A DNA stretch of 64,000 nt, taken from assembly GCA_965243285.1 (NCBI GenBank), contig OZ251537.1, positions 186,001 through 250,000 of the forward strand, read 5' to 3'. Each line of letters opens with the position of its first letter. Position 1 is the first letter of the stretch. This DNA is from JAHRAW01 sp965243285 (GTDB taxonomy: Bacteria > Pseudomonadota > Gammaproteobacteria > Arenicellales > Poriferihabitantaceae). A program made the translations under genes and the position numbers. Below, in pieces: positions 27,736 to 36,020 of the stretch. The notes below the pieces were generated by a model. That model did no database searches, was not told the origin of the DNA, and saw nothing but the letters and a program-made list of their open reading frames with translations.

Positions 27736-28689
27736 CTAGTTTTTTGTGTTAATGCCTATCGAGTAATTGCAAGTGCTGGCAGAATCGCATGAGCATTCTT
27801 TGCACTGAATTTTTCGGGGCAGATCATTGTGTTTGTTACCGTGATTAATAACCCTACCGAAAGGCGTATTTGGTTTATCCACGCCCATTATAAGCATACT
27901 GCCATGTTCGCAAGAAGGCACCCTTAAATTGGCAATTTTACAAATGTTACACCCCGTAGGTTCTTGTAGCATTCTTACGACAACATGCTGTATTTCGAAA
28001 TTTTGGTTGGTTAAGTCGATGGATGAAAAATCGTTTGGTGTTTCTTTGGTTTTGTTGCGAATAAGCCAGTCAATAATATGCTGTGCATATACCAAGCGGA
28101 CGTTGTTAGACGCATCCTGACGCGGAGGAGTAGCTAAGATAAGTGCATCTATTGAATTTCCTACTTTCTCTAATTCACCTTGATCACCAAGTTTGTCTAT
28201 TTTATTCATTTCACCAAGTTGTGGTAACCTAGTTTTTAGCCGCCGAATAAAAGCAATTCGAATAACATCTCTATGTTCTGGAACTGCCTTGGATAACTCG
28301 ATAAGTTGATATACGCCAATATCTATTTCAAGGGCGTTGTCACTGGCAAGCAACCTTAAGCCACTGAATAGATTATTGTGCTGAATGCTTTGTCGGGTAT
28401 CACGAGTACGAAACCACCACAACACTAAAAATATAGGCAGCCCAAAACCAATGCCATTGACATACACAAGGTTGCTTTGGGGATTATTTGGATCAATTAA
28501 ATTAGAATCACTAATAATGTCATAAAGTATGAACGTTATGTACGGATGCACAATAAGCCCAACACTAGCAGCACCAATTAAAAGCAGAAACCGACCTAGT
28601 GTTTTATCGATGTGCATGCTGGAATCTCGTTTAATTGCGCTAATGTTTTTATCGACAAACTTCCTAACGAGTTGCAATATGGTTTTCAT
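27736..28689 (-). CDS. Hypothetical membrane protein with C-terminal Cys cluster
   Basis: 317 residues from the ATG at 28687-28689 (MKTILQLVRKFVDKNISAIK). Two membrane segments lie near the N-terminus (FLLLIGAASVGLIVHPYITF and VNGIGFGLPIFLVLWWF). A charged cytosolic middle with SGLRLLASDNALEIDIGVYQ follows. The C-terminal region has cysteines in GCNICKIANLRVPSCEHG and CKECSCDSASTC, which could bind a metal. No family is recognised. The start codon abuts direct repeat A2 exactly, so its upstream region was replaced or duplicated. It could extend upstream through the repeat, but that adds sequence shared with the TPR gene flank. Confidence 0.65.
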   Translation of the reverse strand: MKTILQLVRKFVDKNISAIKRDSSMHIDKTLGRFLLLIGAASVGLIVHPYITFILYDIISDSNLIDPNNPQSNLVYVNGIGFGLPIFLVLWWFRTRDTRQSIQHNNLFSGLRLLASDNALEIDIGVYQLIELSKAVPEHRDVIRIAFIRRLKTRLPQLGEMNKIDKLGDQGELEKVGNSIDALILATPPRQDASNNVRLVYAQHIIDWLIRNKTKETPNDFSSIDLTNQNFEIQHVVVRMLQEPTGCNICKIANLRVPSCEHGSMLIMGVDKPNTPFGRVINHGNKHNDLPRKIQCKECSCDSASTCNYSIGINTKN

Positions 28690-29084
28690 TTTAATTTTCT
28701 GTTCTGTGGTTTCATGCTTTATACGACCTATTTTGGAGAAGGTTTTTAGGTAAGTGGCGGGCTGTTTCACCAAAGTGGGAGATTTTTCACTATATCGACT
28801 ACTGGATGTATGTGTGGTTCAAATTCCGCATGAATTCCTTGCATCCCATCCGACACTATATCAGTCCATCTATAGGCTTTTATTGCTTTACCTATATCAA
28901 CATTGCCATCGTCTCCGCCACCATTTTTCACTTTAACTTCATTCAATCGCCATGCTGCCAGCAAGAAGTTGCTCAGAAATTCGTTGTTTTTTGGAGCTAA
29001 TTGCCACGCTTGGTGGTAATCTTTGATTGCGCTATTAAAATCTTCATTTTTGAAATAGGCGTTTCCGCGGTTATTATAGATTTT
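28689..29084. repeat. Direct repeat A2, second copy of 23968-24386
   Basis: Same orientation as A1. The two copies bracket the TPR gene body, asnB, the IS remnant and the membrane protein (about 4.3 kb between them). A2 lacks one 24-bp tandem unit and ends abruptly at a run of T where homology to the TPR gene stops. Confidence 0.9.
28767..29084 (-). pseudogene. TPR protein fragment (3' end only)
   Basis: The frame encodes AYFKNEDFNSAI-like sequence and LLAAWRLNEVKVKNGGGDDG then the same C-terminal tail ending in NLPLW as the gene at 24045. Everything upstream of the last TPR is missing. It has no start codon of its own in the family position and is a by-product of the segment duplication. 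Confidence 0.85.
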
Positions 29085-29129
29085 TTTTCATTGGTTTAGA
29101 GGTGGTTTGCAGCGATTGGGTTGCAGTTT

Positions 29130-29228
29130 TTATTTGGATTCCACCTTGGTAGTAGTGTGAATGCATAACTTCTCCAAATTGGTTAAATCAGCGCCCATCC
29201 AGAGTAATTGAATTATGGGTAGTTTCAT
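29130..29228 (-). pseudogene. Glycosyltransferase fragment (first 25 residues)
   Basis: MKLPIIQLLWMGADLTNLEK then LCIH matches the first residues of the two glycosyltransferases at 30616 and 33527. It runs into unrelated sequence and a TAA. The ATG overlaps the stop of the upstream small membrane gene as ATGA, the same coupling style used in the island operon. It shows a third former copy of this family, cut off near the A2 repeat boundary. Confidence 0.85.
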
Positions 29229-29553
29229 TTTTTGACACGGGGTTTTCGGGTTTTAGGAAACCATAATTCATAAATCGTATACACAGCCAAACTAATACAA
29301 GCCACCCCCGCCACACCTAAATAGAATCTCCAAGCGGATGGAATAGTTGTTATATCACCAATTAAAGCAATATAAATAATGTCGCCGCCGGCGACAATCC
29401 CAACCCCTGCAACAAAAACAACAACTACATCAATTACCTTAAGTTGTTTGCGGCGAATCAGCGCAACAATTACATATGAAACCCCGCTAATACATATGAA
29501 ACCCCGCTAAAAATCCCTACTAAGATTTGTATTGCTTCAATATCCAGCGACAT
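29225..29553 (-). pseudogene. Small three-helix membrane protein, frameshifted by a 20-bp tandem duplication
   Basis: The ATG at 29551-29553 follows the stop of the upstream gene directly. The product starts MSLDIEAIQILVGIFSGVSY and then meets a direct duplication of a 20-base unit (CATATGAAACCCCGCTAA plus two bases), which shifts the frame to a TAA. Removing one unit restores a 102-residue frame: VIVALIRRKQLKVIDVVVVF, GGDIIYIALIGDITTI, and YLGVAGVACISLAVYTIYEL, ending at the ATGA junction. Three hydrophobic helices are predicted. Function unknown. As sequenced, the product is cut to 27 residues. Confidence 0.75.
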
Positions 29554-29805
29554 TTATCCCAATCCTTGGGCGTTTTTGCCGATAAGATTGCCGAGTAATG
29601 CGCCCATAATTGCGCCTACTGGACCGCCTACAGATGCGCCCAATGCCGCCCCGCCAATCATGCCGACCACTGCTGATGTGTCGCCAGATGCATCTATTGG
29701 TTCGGCAGGCAATTGGGTTTCGCAGTGGCTGCACAGATAATCAGCGCTATTTTGTGCGTCAGACAAATGATTGACTTTCTTACATTTGGTGCATTGATAT
29801 TTCAT
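29554..29805 (-). CDS. Zinc-ribbon plus glycine-zipper small protein
   Basis: 83 residues. MKYQCTKCKKVNHLSDAQNS with CxxC, then LCSHCETQLP with a second CxxC, form a four-Cys zinc ribbon. The C-terminal half, VVGMIGGAALGASVGGPVGA then IMGALLGNLIGK, is a glycine-zipper membrane hairpin. The ATG is at 29803-29805 and the TAA abuts the next start. It heads a small former operon with the membrane gene and the glycosyltransferase fragment. Function unknown. Confidence 0.75.
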   Translation of the reverse strand: MKYQCTKCKKVNHLSDAQNSADYLCSHCETQLPAEPIDASGDTSAVVGMIGGAALGASVGGPVGAIMGALLGNLIGKNAQGLG

Positions 29806-29857
29806 TTCACCCTCGTGTTTGGATGGGTAGGATGGAAATATAGCACTTTTTTGCATC

Positions 29858-29884
29858 AAAACCGCCTGCAAAAGCGGGCGGTTT
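29858..29884. terminator. GC-rich hairpin, possible bidirectional terminator
   Basis: AAACCGCCTGC-AAAA-GCGGGCGGTTT forms an 11-pair stem with one mismatch. Both flanks are T/A-rich, but no long U-run follows on either strand. It lies between the minus-strand zinc-ribbon gene start and the plus-strand Smr copy, so its role as a terminator is uncertain. Confidence 0.35.
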
Positions 29885-29896
29885 AGTTTATGTGGT

Positions 29897-30391
29897 TTGG
29901 GTTTGTATTGTAAATCGCCGAATGAAATCGCCGGGGTGATGGTGGACTGCACCGAGGGCGCGTATATGGAATTTTGTCGCGGCGGCTTGCAACGCAAAAA
30001 ATTCCAGCGCTTGAAATCCGGCCAGCATGACATAGACGCTGAGATCGAACTGCACGGCATGACCGCCGCCGAAGCACAGCGCGCGCTGCACGATTTTCTA
30101 ACCCATGCATTAGCCGCGCGCCATTCGGTGGTGTTGATCATCCACGGCAAGGGGCTACGAAGCCCAGCCGGCAGCGTGCTAAAACCCCTCACCTCGACAT
30201 ACTTAAAAACAATCGCCGAAGTGCAAGCGTTTTGCTCGGCGCAGCCGGCAGACGGCGACACCGGAGCGCTGTATGTGTTGCTGGGAAAAGTGGCGGGAGG
30301 GAGTGATGCAGCCTGGTGGATACGGTTAGGTGGAGTCAAACCCAATCACCCCCCCGACAGAGCAGGAAGTCAAATCAGACCGCGCCGCTAG
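29897..30391 (+). CDS. Smr-domain protein, shorter second copy
   Basis: About 164 residues. GVMVDCTEGAYMEFCRGGLQ, DIDAEIELHGMTAAEAQRAL, VVLIIHGKGLRSPAGSVLK and GALYVLLGK match the C-terminal half of the Smr protein at 20468 almost throughout. The low-complexity N-terminal half is missing, and upstream sequence is unrelated, so it may be a 5'-truncated duplicate that happens to have an ATG. The last 20-30 residues run into a palindromic repeat (30331 onward), which has replaced the original stop. The Smr motifs themselves are intact. Confidence 0.6.
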   Translation: MGLYCKSPNEIAGVMVDCTEGAYMEFCRGGLQRKKFQRLKSGQHDIDAEIELHGMTAAEAQRALHDFLTHALAARHSVVLIIHGKGLRSPAGSVLKPLTSTYLKTIAEVQAFCSAQPADGDTGALYVLLGKVAGGSDAAWWIRLGGVKPNHPPDRAGSQIRPRR

Positions 30392-30482
30392 GTGCGGGCT
30401 GATTTGGTGGGGGAAGCAGTTGATGTAGATGCAGATGCAGCTAAACCAAACTTACCTTGTGGATTTAGGTATGTAACTCCCG
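30331..30482. repeat. Palindromic element piece, double hairpin plus second-subtype right end
   Basis: Hairpin 1 is degenerate; hairpin 2 is AAATCAG...CTGATTT, followed by GGTGGGGG. The right end (CTAAACCAAACTTACC, GGATTTAGGTATGTAACTCC) matches that at 19158-19194. It lies in the 224-base gap before the glycosyltransferase operon's 3' end; the rest of that gap (30483-30615) shows nothing else. Confidence 0.65.
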
Positions 30483-30615
30483 TAATGGGTTCGTTTTCAT
30501 TTTTTCTTCGGTTTTCGTAGTTGAATTGAGTTGAATTTAACATGGGTTCACGCCTAAAAGGAATTCAGTGAAATAGGCGGTTGTGCTTTTGGCTTTAATC
30601 TTCAAGGTTGTTGTT

Positions 30616-31488
30616 TTATAAAACAAAACCGATAGCAATGCCAGCCATTAATGCGATTAGTAGATAGAAAATGCGTTCGCGTTTTATTCTTTTTTTGCGT
30701 TTGGCGATGTTGTTTGCGGGGATTTTATTTATTTGTTCGCTTGTTATTTGTTTTGCGTTTGGCAGGTTTTTTATTCCGTGTTTTGTTTTAAGCTTTTCAA
30801 ATAATGAATTTGAATCAAAGATGGCGTTTTTACCTATCCCAGTTCCAGCGATTATGCTGCTGTTACCAATATGCAATGAATGCATGTTTTGCGGGAAGTG
30901 CAATCCGTCACGATAAATATCATTTAAGAAATTGATTCCTTGTGTTTCAAGCGTAAAAAATCTTGTATAGGGAATTGCGAGTTCCTCTAACCCTGCTTGC
31001 TTAATCTGTTTAGTTAAAAAAGCAGGTCCACCAATCTGTGTTGCTGCTGCATTTTTTATTTGCGAATTGGTTTTGCAAATATCCACCATTGCCTTCATAA
31101 GTGGATGTTTTGCTGGAAATCTTAATATAAAGTTTGCAAACCAATTAAAATGTGACTCTTCGCAAAAAACAATTTCGTTTTCAAAATCAAAAGGGCGAAG
31201 GCAAACCATATCCATATCAACCCAATAGCCACCATTTTTATAAAGCATTTGGTAGCGAAACCAATTTGCAAAACCAGAAAATCCGCCCTTTTTATTGCGA
31301 AAAATTTTGTCAGCAGGCAAGATTTCATTGCCGTCCTTTACGATTGCAGCAGTGGGTATGCCGCCGATGTCGGTATAGGTATAAAGATGAAATTCGTGAC
31401 CATTATCAATAAATGATTGCACGCATAATTTTTCCAGGTTGGTTAAGTTATCGCCAATCCATAGCGATTGAATAATGGGCAGTTTCAT
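30616..31488 (-). CDS. Glycosyltransferase with DXD sugar-binding motif, tail-anchored (copy 1)
   Basis: 290 residues starting MKLPIIQSLWIGDNLTNLEK. The sugar-nucleotide motif is GGYWVDMDMVCLRPF with D91 and D93, typical of the capsular-type GT32-like family. HPLMKAMVDICKTNSQIKNA and GGPAFLTKQI follow the family layout. The C-terminal 18 residues (YLLIALMAGIAIGFVL) form a membrane anchor after a Lys/Arg-rich stretch. It probably adds a sugar to a surface glycan. The start shares one base with the upstream stop (TAATG arrangement). It is the last gene of a six-gene minus-strand operon. Confidence 0.85.
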   Translation of the reverse strand: MKLPIIQSLWIGDNLTNLEKLCVQSFIDNGHEFHLYTYTDIGGIPTAAIVKDGNEILPADKIFRNKKGGFSGFANWFRYQMLYKNGGYWVDMDMVCLRPFDFENEIVFCEESHFNWFANFILRFPAKHPLMKAMVDICKTNSQIKNAAATQIGGPAFLTKQIKQAGLEELAIPYTRFFTLETQGINFLNDIYRDGLHFPQNMHSLHIGNSSIIAGTGIGKNAIFDSNSLFEKLKTKHGIKNLPNAKQITSEQINKIPANNIAKRKKRIKRERIFYLLIALMAGIAIGFVL

Positions 31489-32804
31489 TATTTTTTATCC
31501 AGGTTGCGCTGTGATTTTTTCATTTGCAACCAATTGCCGAAACTGAAACCAGGCAATTCGTATAATTCTTTAGCATAACGATAGGCCAGTTGATATTCAC
31601 CGCCCGATTTATGGTGTAGATATTTTTTGTTTAGGTAATATGCTTTGGCTTTTTTTGGCATCGTGGTTGCAAAATTTTCAATGCCGTCTCGTTGAATTGT
31701 TTGCACTCCATAAGTGCCAATATAGTCTAGTGCTAAACAATGCACAAGTGTGTCCCATAAAATTGTATTTTTGCTTTCCCGAGATGTGATTCCGCTAGGC
31801 GTTTTGCGGTAAGTGTAAATAATTTGCTGTAGGTTTGCGGTTTGGAATTGTTTGTTAATCCTATTCCACAAATCCCAATCTTCACCGTATTGTAAAACTG
31901 GATTAAATCCACCGACTTGTTTTAGTGCTTCGGCTGTTACGATTATGGAACTAGTGCGAAAACAATTAGATTTGAATTGACGAGTTTTGCTTGGGTTTTT
32001 CTTTGGCAGTTTTTCAGCGGTTGTTGTGCCGTCAAAATCCATAATATCGACGCCACCGCCAACCATTGCAATGTGCGGGTTTGCGTTTAGGAATGCCAAC
32101 TGGGCTTCAAACCTGCCCGGCTTGCTTATGTCATCAGCATCATGGAAGGCGATTAGAGTGCCAGTAGCGACTGCAATGCCCATGTTGCGTGCATTAGAAA
32201 TACCCATCTTATTTTTATTGTGGATTAATTGAATTCGTGGGTCGTCATACTCGCCCACAATATCGGGCGTGTTATCGCTTGAGTCATCAACAATGATAAT
32301 TTCAGCAGTGTCTAGCAACTGCGATAAAATACTATCCAATGCATCACCAATATAGTCAGCGGCGTTATAAGAAGGCATTATTACGGATATCTTTTGATTC
32401 ATTGTCAGATTATTAATACGGTTAATAATTTGAGTCGTGTTGGTAATTTTTTGGTAATCAACATATTTCATAATGCCGAGTTTCTCGGCGGTATTATAAA
32501 ATCCAGACCCAGGATGTGGGTCGCCTTGAATGCAAATATCAATTCTATGGCGGTTATAAAATTCTGGCGTGGGGTAGTTTGGGGCTTCTATAATTTCATC
32601 CACAACCGCCAAGCAGGCGATTATTTCCCACCGCTGATTAAAGGGAATCATGGGGGTGCGTTTATATTGTTCGCAACTTTCATCGCTGGTAATGCCTACT
32701 ATTAAATAATCGCAATGGTCTTTTGCGATTTTAATGGAACGGACATGTCCAGCGTGGAATAAATCCCATACGCCGGAAGTGTAACCACGCTTAATCTGGG
32801 ACAT
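31488..32804 (-). CDS. Cytidylyltransferase / GT2 glycosyltransferase fusion
   Basis: 438 residues in two domains. Residues 1-130 are a nucleotidyltransferase of the glycerol-3-phosphate or ethanolamine-phosphate cytidylyltransferase type: GVWDLFHAGHVRSIKIAK with the HxGH motif at 17-20, YLIVGITSDE, YKRTPMIPFNQRWEII. From Met135 a family 2 glycosyltransferase begins: MNQKISVIMPSYNAADYIGD, IIIVDDSSDNTPDI and HDADD (the DXD site, about 221-225). The fusion would couple making a CDP-activated alcohol with sugar transfer. Met135 could be a second start. The LicD gene just upstream overlaps it by 14 bases and may use the CDP product. Confidence 0.8.
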   Translation of the reverse strand: MSQIKRGYTSGVWDLFHAGHVRSIKIAKDHCDYLIVGITSDESCEQYKRTPMIPFNQRWEIIACLAVVDEIIEAPNYPTPEFYNRHRIDICIQGDPHPGSGFYNTAEKLGIMKYVDYQKITNTTQIINRINNLTMNQKISVIMPSYNAADYIGDALDSILSQLLDTAEIIIVDDSSDNTPDIVGEYDDPRIQLIHNKNKMGISNARNMGIAVATGTLIAFHDADDISKPGRFEAQLAFLNANPHIAMVGGGVDIMDFDGTTTAEKLPKKNPSKTRQFKSNCFRTSSIIVTAEALKQVGGFNPVLQYGEDWDLWNRINKQFQTANLQQIIYTYRKTPSGITSRESKNTILWDTLVHCLALDYIGTYGVQTIQRDGIENFATTMPKKAKAYYLNKKYLHHKSGGEYQLAYRYAKELYELPGFSFGNWLQMKKSQRNLDKK

Positions 32805-33525
32805 AGTATTTTTTGGCGGTGCCAGTGTGTAATCGACGTTTGTTTTTTGGCAATGGTTTCATGTAATCCCCATACATTTTTGTTAAATAGACATCGTAAT
32901 CGTTCGGTACGGGCAGCATTAAGTTTTCAAATTTAAGGGTGGTTAATGGAAATATAGTTTGTGGTTTTAGAATGGGGTAACTGAAGTTTTCGGGGTCGCT
33001 ATGCCAAGCGAAGTCGGGGTTTGCTTCATTGACATTTATTTTGCCAATCAAATGATTAAATAATATTTTCCCATATTTTCTAACGCGTTTTAGAAATGGG
33101 CGTTTTATAATGGTAATTATTGTAGTTTTGTGCGGGCGTTTGCGGGTTCTTAATAAATCGGCAAACACATAAAAATAAAACAATTTTGGTTTGGCGATTA
33201 GATACATACCAAAAATATCCAGCCCAGAATCTCCTGCGCTATCATTTCTAATACCAATCCATTTGTTGTTATTTTTGCTTTGGATTATTGAGTATTTGTT
33301 TTTCGGCACATCGGTGTCTAATAACTGTTGCAATTTATTGCGGTTTGCGATGGTCATACAAACATCTAAATCTTCATCCCAGGGGATTATTCCAGCGTGT
33401 CTTACCGCACCTATTAAAGTGCCGCAATCAAGCCAGTATTGAATTTCATATTCTTTGCACATTGCATCAAAACTCTGCATCAGCGGCCGTAAATTTTCAT
33501 GCAATTTTGTAATTGGTAGTTTCAT
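32791..33525 (-). CDS. LicD-family phosphotransferase
   Basis: 244 residues. QYWLDCGTLIGAVRHAGIIP then WDEDLDVCM is the LicD nucleotidyltransferase-fold signature, with its metal-binding acidic residues. Family members transfer phosphocholine or other phospho-alcohols from CDP donors to surface glycans. The choice of alcohol cannot be read from sequence. Its neighbour encodes a cytidylyltransferase domain that could make the CDP donor. The ATG is at 33523-33525, one base after the upstream stop. Confidence 0.85.
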   Translation of the reverse strand: MKLPITKLHENLRPLMQSFDAMCKEYEIQYWLDCGTLIGAVRHAGIIPWDEDLDVCMTIANRNKLQQLLDTDVPKNKYSIIQSKNNNKWIGIRNDSAGDSGLDIFGMYLIAKPKLFYFYVFADLLRTRKRPHKTTIITIIKRPFLKRVRKYGKILFNHLIGKINVNEANPDFAWHSDPENFSYPILKPQTIFPLTTLKFENLMLPVPNDYDVYLTKMYGDYMKPLPKNKRRLHTGTAKKYYVPD

Positions 33526-33526
33526 T

Positions 33527-34402
33527 TTATAAAAACCAAACCGCGATTAAAATGATTATGATGGCTTGGTAAACTCGTTCTCGGATTTTGCGTTTCTTAT
33601 CATTTTTTGCTTTGCGTTTTGTTTTTGCCATAAAATGTTCATTAACTTCTTGGCTAGTTATGTGTTTTGCATTCGGGTCGTTATTTATGCCGTGTTTGGC
33701 TTTCATTTGTTCAAATAATGATTGCGAATCAAATCTGGCGTTTTTGTCAAACCCAGACCGCGCCAAAAAATCTTGCCCGATATGTATTGCGTGCGTAGTT
33801 GGCGTAAAATGTATTTCACCCCGATAAGCGTTATTAAAAAAATTGCCATACTTCGTGTTGTAGTCAAAGAATTTCATCCGTGGATAAACGTGGTTTTCCA
33901 TTTTCGCTTTTTTTATTTGCTCGGTTAGCAGTGGCGGACCACCGACATAAAGCGTTTTAACATTTTTTTTACGCACATTAACTTTGCTGTTTTCCAACAT
34001 AGTTTTAATCAACGGATGCTTTGGCGGGAATCTTAATATACAAGTTGGAAACCAGTCCGAGCCAAATGAATCCTCGCTAAAAATAATCTCATCAATGAAA
34101 TCAAACGGCTTTACGCAAATGCTGTCCATATCAACCCAATAACCGCCAAGTTTGTATAATAGGGCATAGCGAAAATAATCCGACAGCGATGACCAATTTT
34201 GTTGGGTGCCGATTGTGGCTTCGGCAAACGGCAAAATTTGTTCGGCATCTTTTATGATTGCACCGCCGGGAATGCCGCCAAGTTCACCATAAGTGTATAT
34301 GTGGAATTCGTGACCGTGGTCTATAAAAGATTGTACGCATAACTTTTCAATGTTGGATAAATCATTGCCAACCCATAGCGATTGAATTATTGGTAGTTTC
34401 AT
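33527..34402 (-). CDS. Glycosyltransferase with DXD motif, tail-anchored (copy 2)
   Basis: 291 residues, starting MKLPIIQSLWVGNDLSNIEK. It is a close paralogue of the gene at 30616: GGYWVDMDSICVKPF (D91, D93), HPLIKTMLENSKVNV, GGPPLLTEQIKKA. A basic stretch (KTKRKAKNDKKRKIRER) and a C-terminal helix (AIIIILIAVWFL) anchor it to the membrane. A probable hexosyltransferase of the surface glycan. The start overlaps the upstream FkbM stop by four bases. Confidence 0.85.
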   Translation of the reverse strand: MKLPIIQSLWVGNDLSNIEKLCVQSFIDHGHEFHIYTYGELGGIPGGAIIKDAEQILPFAEATIGTQQNWSSLSDYFRYALLYKLGGYWVDMDSICVKPFDFIDEIIFSEDSFGSDWFPTCILRFPPKHPLIKTMLENSKVNVRKKNVKTLYVGGPPLLTEQIKKAKMENHVYPRMKFFDYNTKYGNFFNNAYRGEIHFTPTTHAIHIGQDFLARSGFDKNARFDSQSLFEQMKAKHGINNDPNAKHITSQEVNEHFMAKTKRKAKNDKKRKIRERVYQAIIIILIAVWFL

Positions 34403-35250
34403 TTTTTAATTGCGTGAATTATGCCGTAAGTTTTTTCGGTTGAGTTTTTACGCCAAACAAAACTATTTTTATCAAGAAGAAGTTCGATTTCTTTATCCAA
34501 ACTAAAATGATATTCCATAATTATTTCGGTTATTTTCGGTAGCAAACATGCCTTATCTAACGCAATAAAAATATCGCTTTCTGCACCTTCGCAATCGCAT
34601 TTCATAACAATTGGACATGTAGGATGGTCGGAAATTATTTGTTGGATTTGTTTTGTTGCGTGTTTAATAGTTATTTTAACTTGTTTGGCACGTTTTTTAG
34701 CGGCTGGATGCATGCTTGTTACGCCGCTGTTATATTCATTAAATGAGACCGTAACTTGTTTGTCTTCATTACCCAAACCGAAATTATGTGCTGTGATTTT
34801 TTTAGCCAATTTTGAGTTTAGTTCGAAATTCAACACTGCTTTTTCATAAATTGCCGGAACTGGCTCAAAGCCATAAACCGCCTTAATATCATCACGCATG
34901 GAAAAATATAACGACGCATAGCCGTAATTCATTCCAATATCAATAATTATTGTATTGGGGCGTTGGAAAAAGTTGTATTCAAGTGCGCCGAAAACTTCAT
35001 ACAAACCTGTTGTAGTAGAACCGTCTTTACTATTCCAAACATTTGCAAAACTGAATTGCTTGCCAAGCAAGTCGCCAGTGGAAATCACCGTGCCAGCGAT
35101 TTGTTTGCCATTCGTCCATTTTGTTAAATTTTTTGCTTTTCGGTAACAACTTTGATTGCCAAATCTAGAATGCCGTAGCCGAAATCGCAGTGATTTACGC
35201 ACCGACTGCACGGGTATAAATAACAATAAAAAATTTAGGGTTTTATACAT
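34399..35250 (-). CDS. FkbM-family methyltransferase (1)
   Basis: 283 residues. TIIIDIGMNYGYASLYFSMR is the SAM-binding motif I, VYGFEPVPAIYEKAVLNFEL the acidic motif II, and VMKCDCEGAESDIFIAL the FkbM motif with DCEG. An N-terminal hydrophobic segment (TLNFLLLFIPVQSV) may associate with the membrane. It probably O-methylates a sugar of the glycan made by this operon. AT-rich compared with the other FkbM gene at 60521, and not a recent duplicate of it. Confidence 0.85.
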   Translation of the reverse strand: MYKTLNFLLLFIPVQSVRKSLRFRLRHSRFGNQSCYRKAKNLTKWTNGKQIAGTVISTGDLLGKQFSFANVWNSKDGSTTTGLYEVFGALEYNFFQRPNTIIIDIGMNYGYASLYFSMRDDIKAVYGFEPVPAIYEKAVLNFELNSKLAKKITAHNFGLGNEDKQVTVSFNEYNSGVTSMHPAAKKRAKQVKITIKHATKQIQQIISDHPTCPIVMKCDCEGAESDIFIALDKACLLPKITEIIMEYHFSLDKEIELLLDKNSFVWRKNSTEKTYGIIHAIKK

Positions 35251-35288
35251 TTGAATTCTCGCTTGTTAAATTTAGTTGTTCTTTGGTT

Positions 35289-36020
35289 TTACGTTTCCAA
35301 GCCCGCAAATATTTTCGTAATAACCAATATAGCACCCTGGGTGACCGCCAATGCCAGCATGTGCCAGCGTACTAAATCGCCCGGGGCTTTGCCAGTGGAC
35401 GATTGCGAGTGTACCATAATGTAGCAGAGGGGTTCGGGCAAATTGGCGATGGGGTGTTTTTGGATGATGCGCAGCCAGAGTTCATAATCTTCGGCGCTGC
35501 GGAAGTGTTCATTATAGCCGCCGACTTCGTCTAATACGGATTTGCGAATCACCGCCGAGGTATGCACCATTTCATTGCGTTTTTTCATGCTGGCATAGGT
35601 GGGGCGCGGCGGCATGGGGCGCATGGGTTGTTCGTTGCCGTTTTCGTCCACATTAATGCGATTGGTGCTGCATGCCGCCACATCGGGGTTGGCGTTCATA
35701 AAATCTATTTGTTTTTGGAAGCGATTGGGGTGACTCCAATCATCAGCATCTTGGCGGGCGATGAGCGCGGCTTTGGCGTGTTTTATGCCGACATTTAAGG
35801 TGCGCATTAAGCCGATGTTGCGCGGGTTATTGATTATGTGGATTCGATTGTCATCAAAACCTTGTGCCACTGCTTGTGTGTTATCTACGCTGCCGTCGTT
35901 TACGATTAATAACTCAAAATCGGTGAAGGTTTGCTCGATGATGGATTGTATGGCTTTGGCTAGGTAGCGCTCGATATTGTAGGCGGGGAGGATTACGGAG
36001 ATTGTGGGGGTGGGGGGCAT
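35289..36020 (-). CDS. Family 2 glycosyltransferase
   Basis: 243 residues: TPTISVILPAYNIERYLAKA, FELLIVNDGSVDNTQAVAQG, RQDADDWSHPNRF with the DXD site, and GGYNEHFRSAEDYELWLRI with the ED catalytic region, the full GT-A layout. It is the first gene of the minus-strand glycan operon. It has a higher GC content than the four genes after it, so the operon may be a mosaic. The ATG is at 36018-36020. Confidence 0.88.
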   Translation of the reverse strand: MPPTPTISVILPAYNIERYLAKAIQSIIEQTFTDFELLIVNDGSVDNTQAVAQGFDDNRIHIINNPRNIGLMRTLNVGIKHAKAALIARQDADDWSHPNRFQKQIDFMNANPDVAACSTNRINVDENGNEQPMRPMPPRPTYASMKKRNEMVHTSAVIRKSVLDEVGGYNEHFRSAEDYELWLRIIQKHPIANLPEPLCYIMVHSQSSTGKAPGDLVRWHMLALAVTQGAILVITKIFAGLET

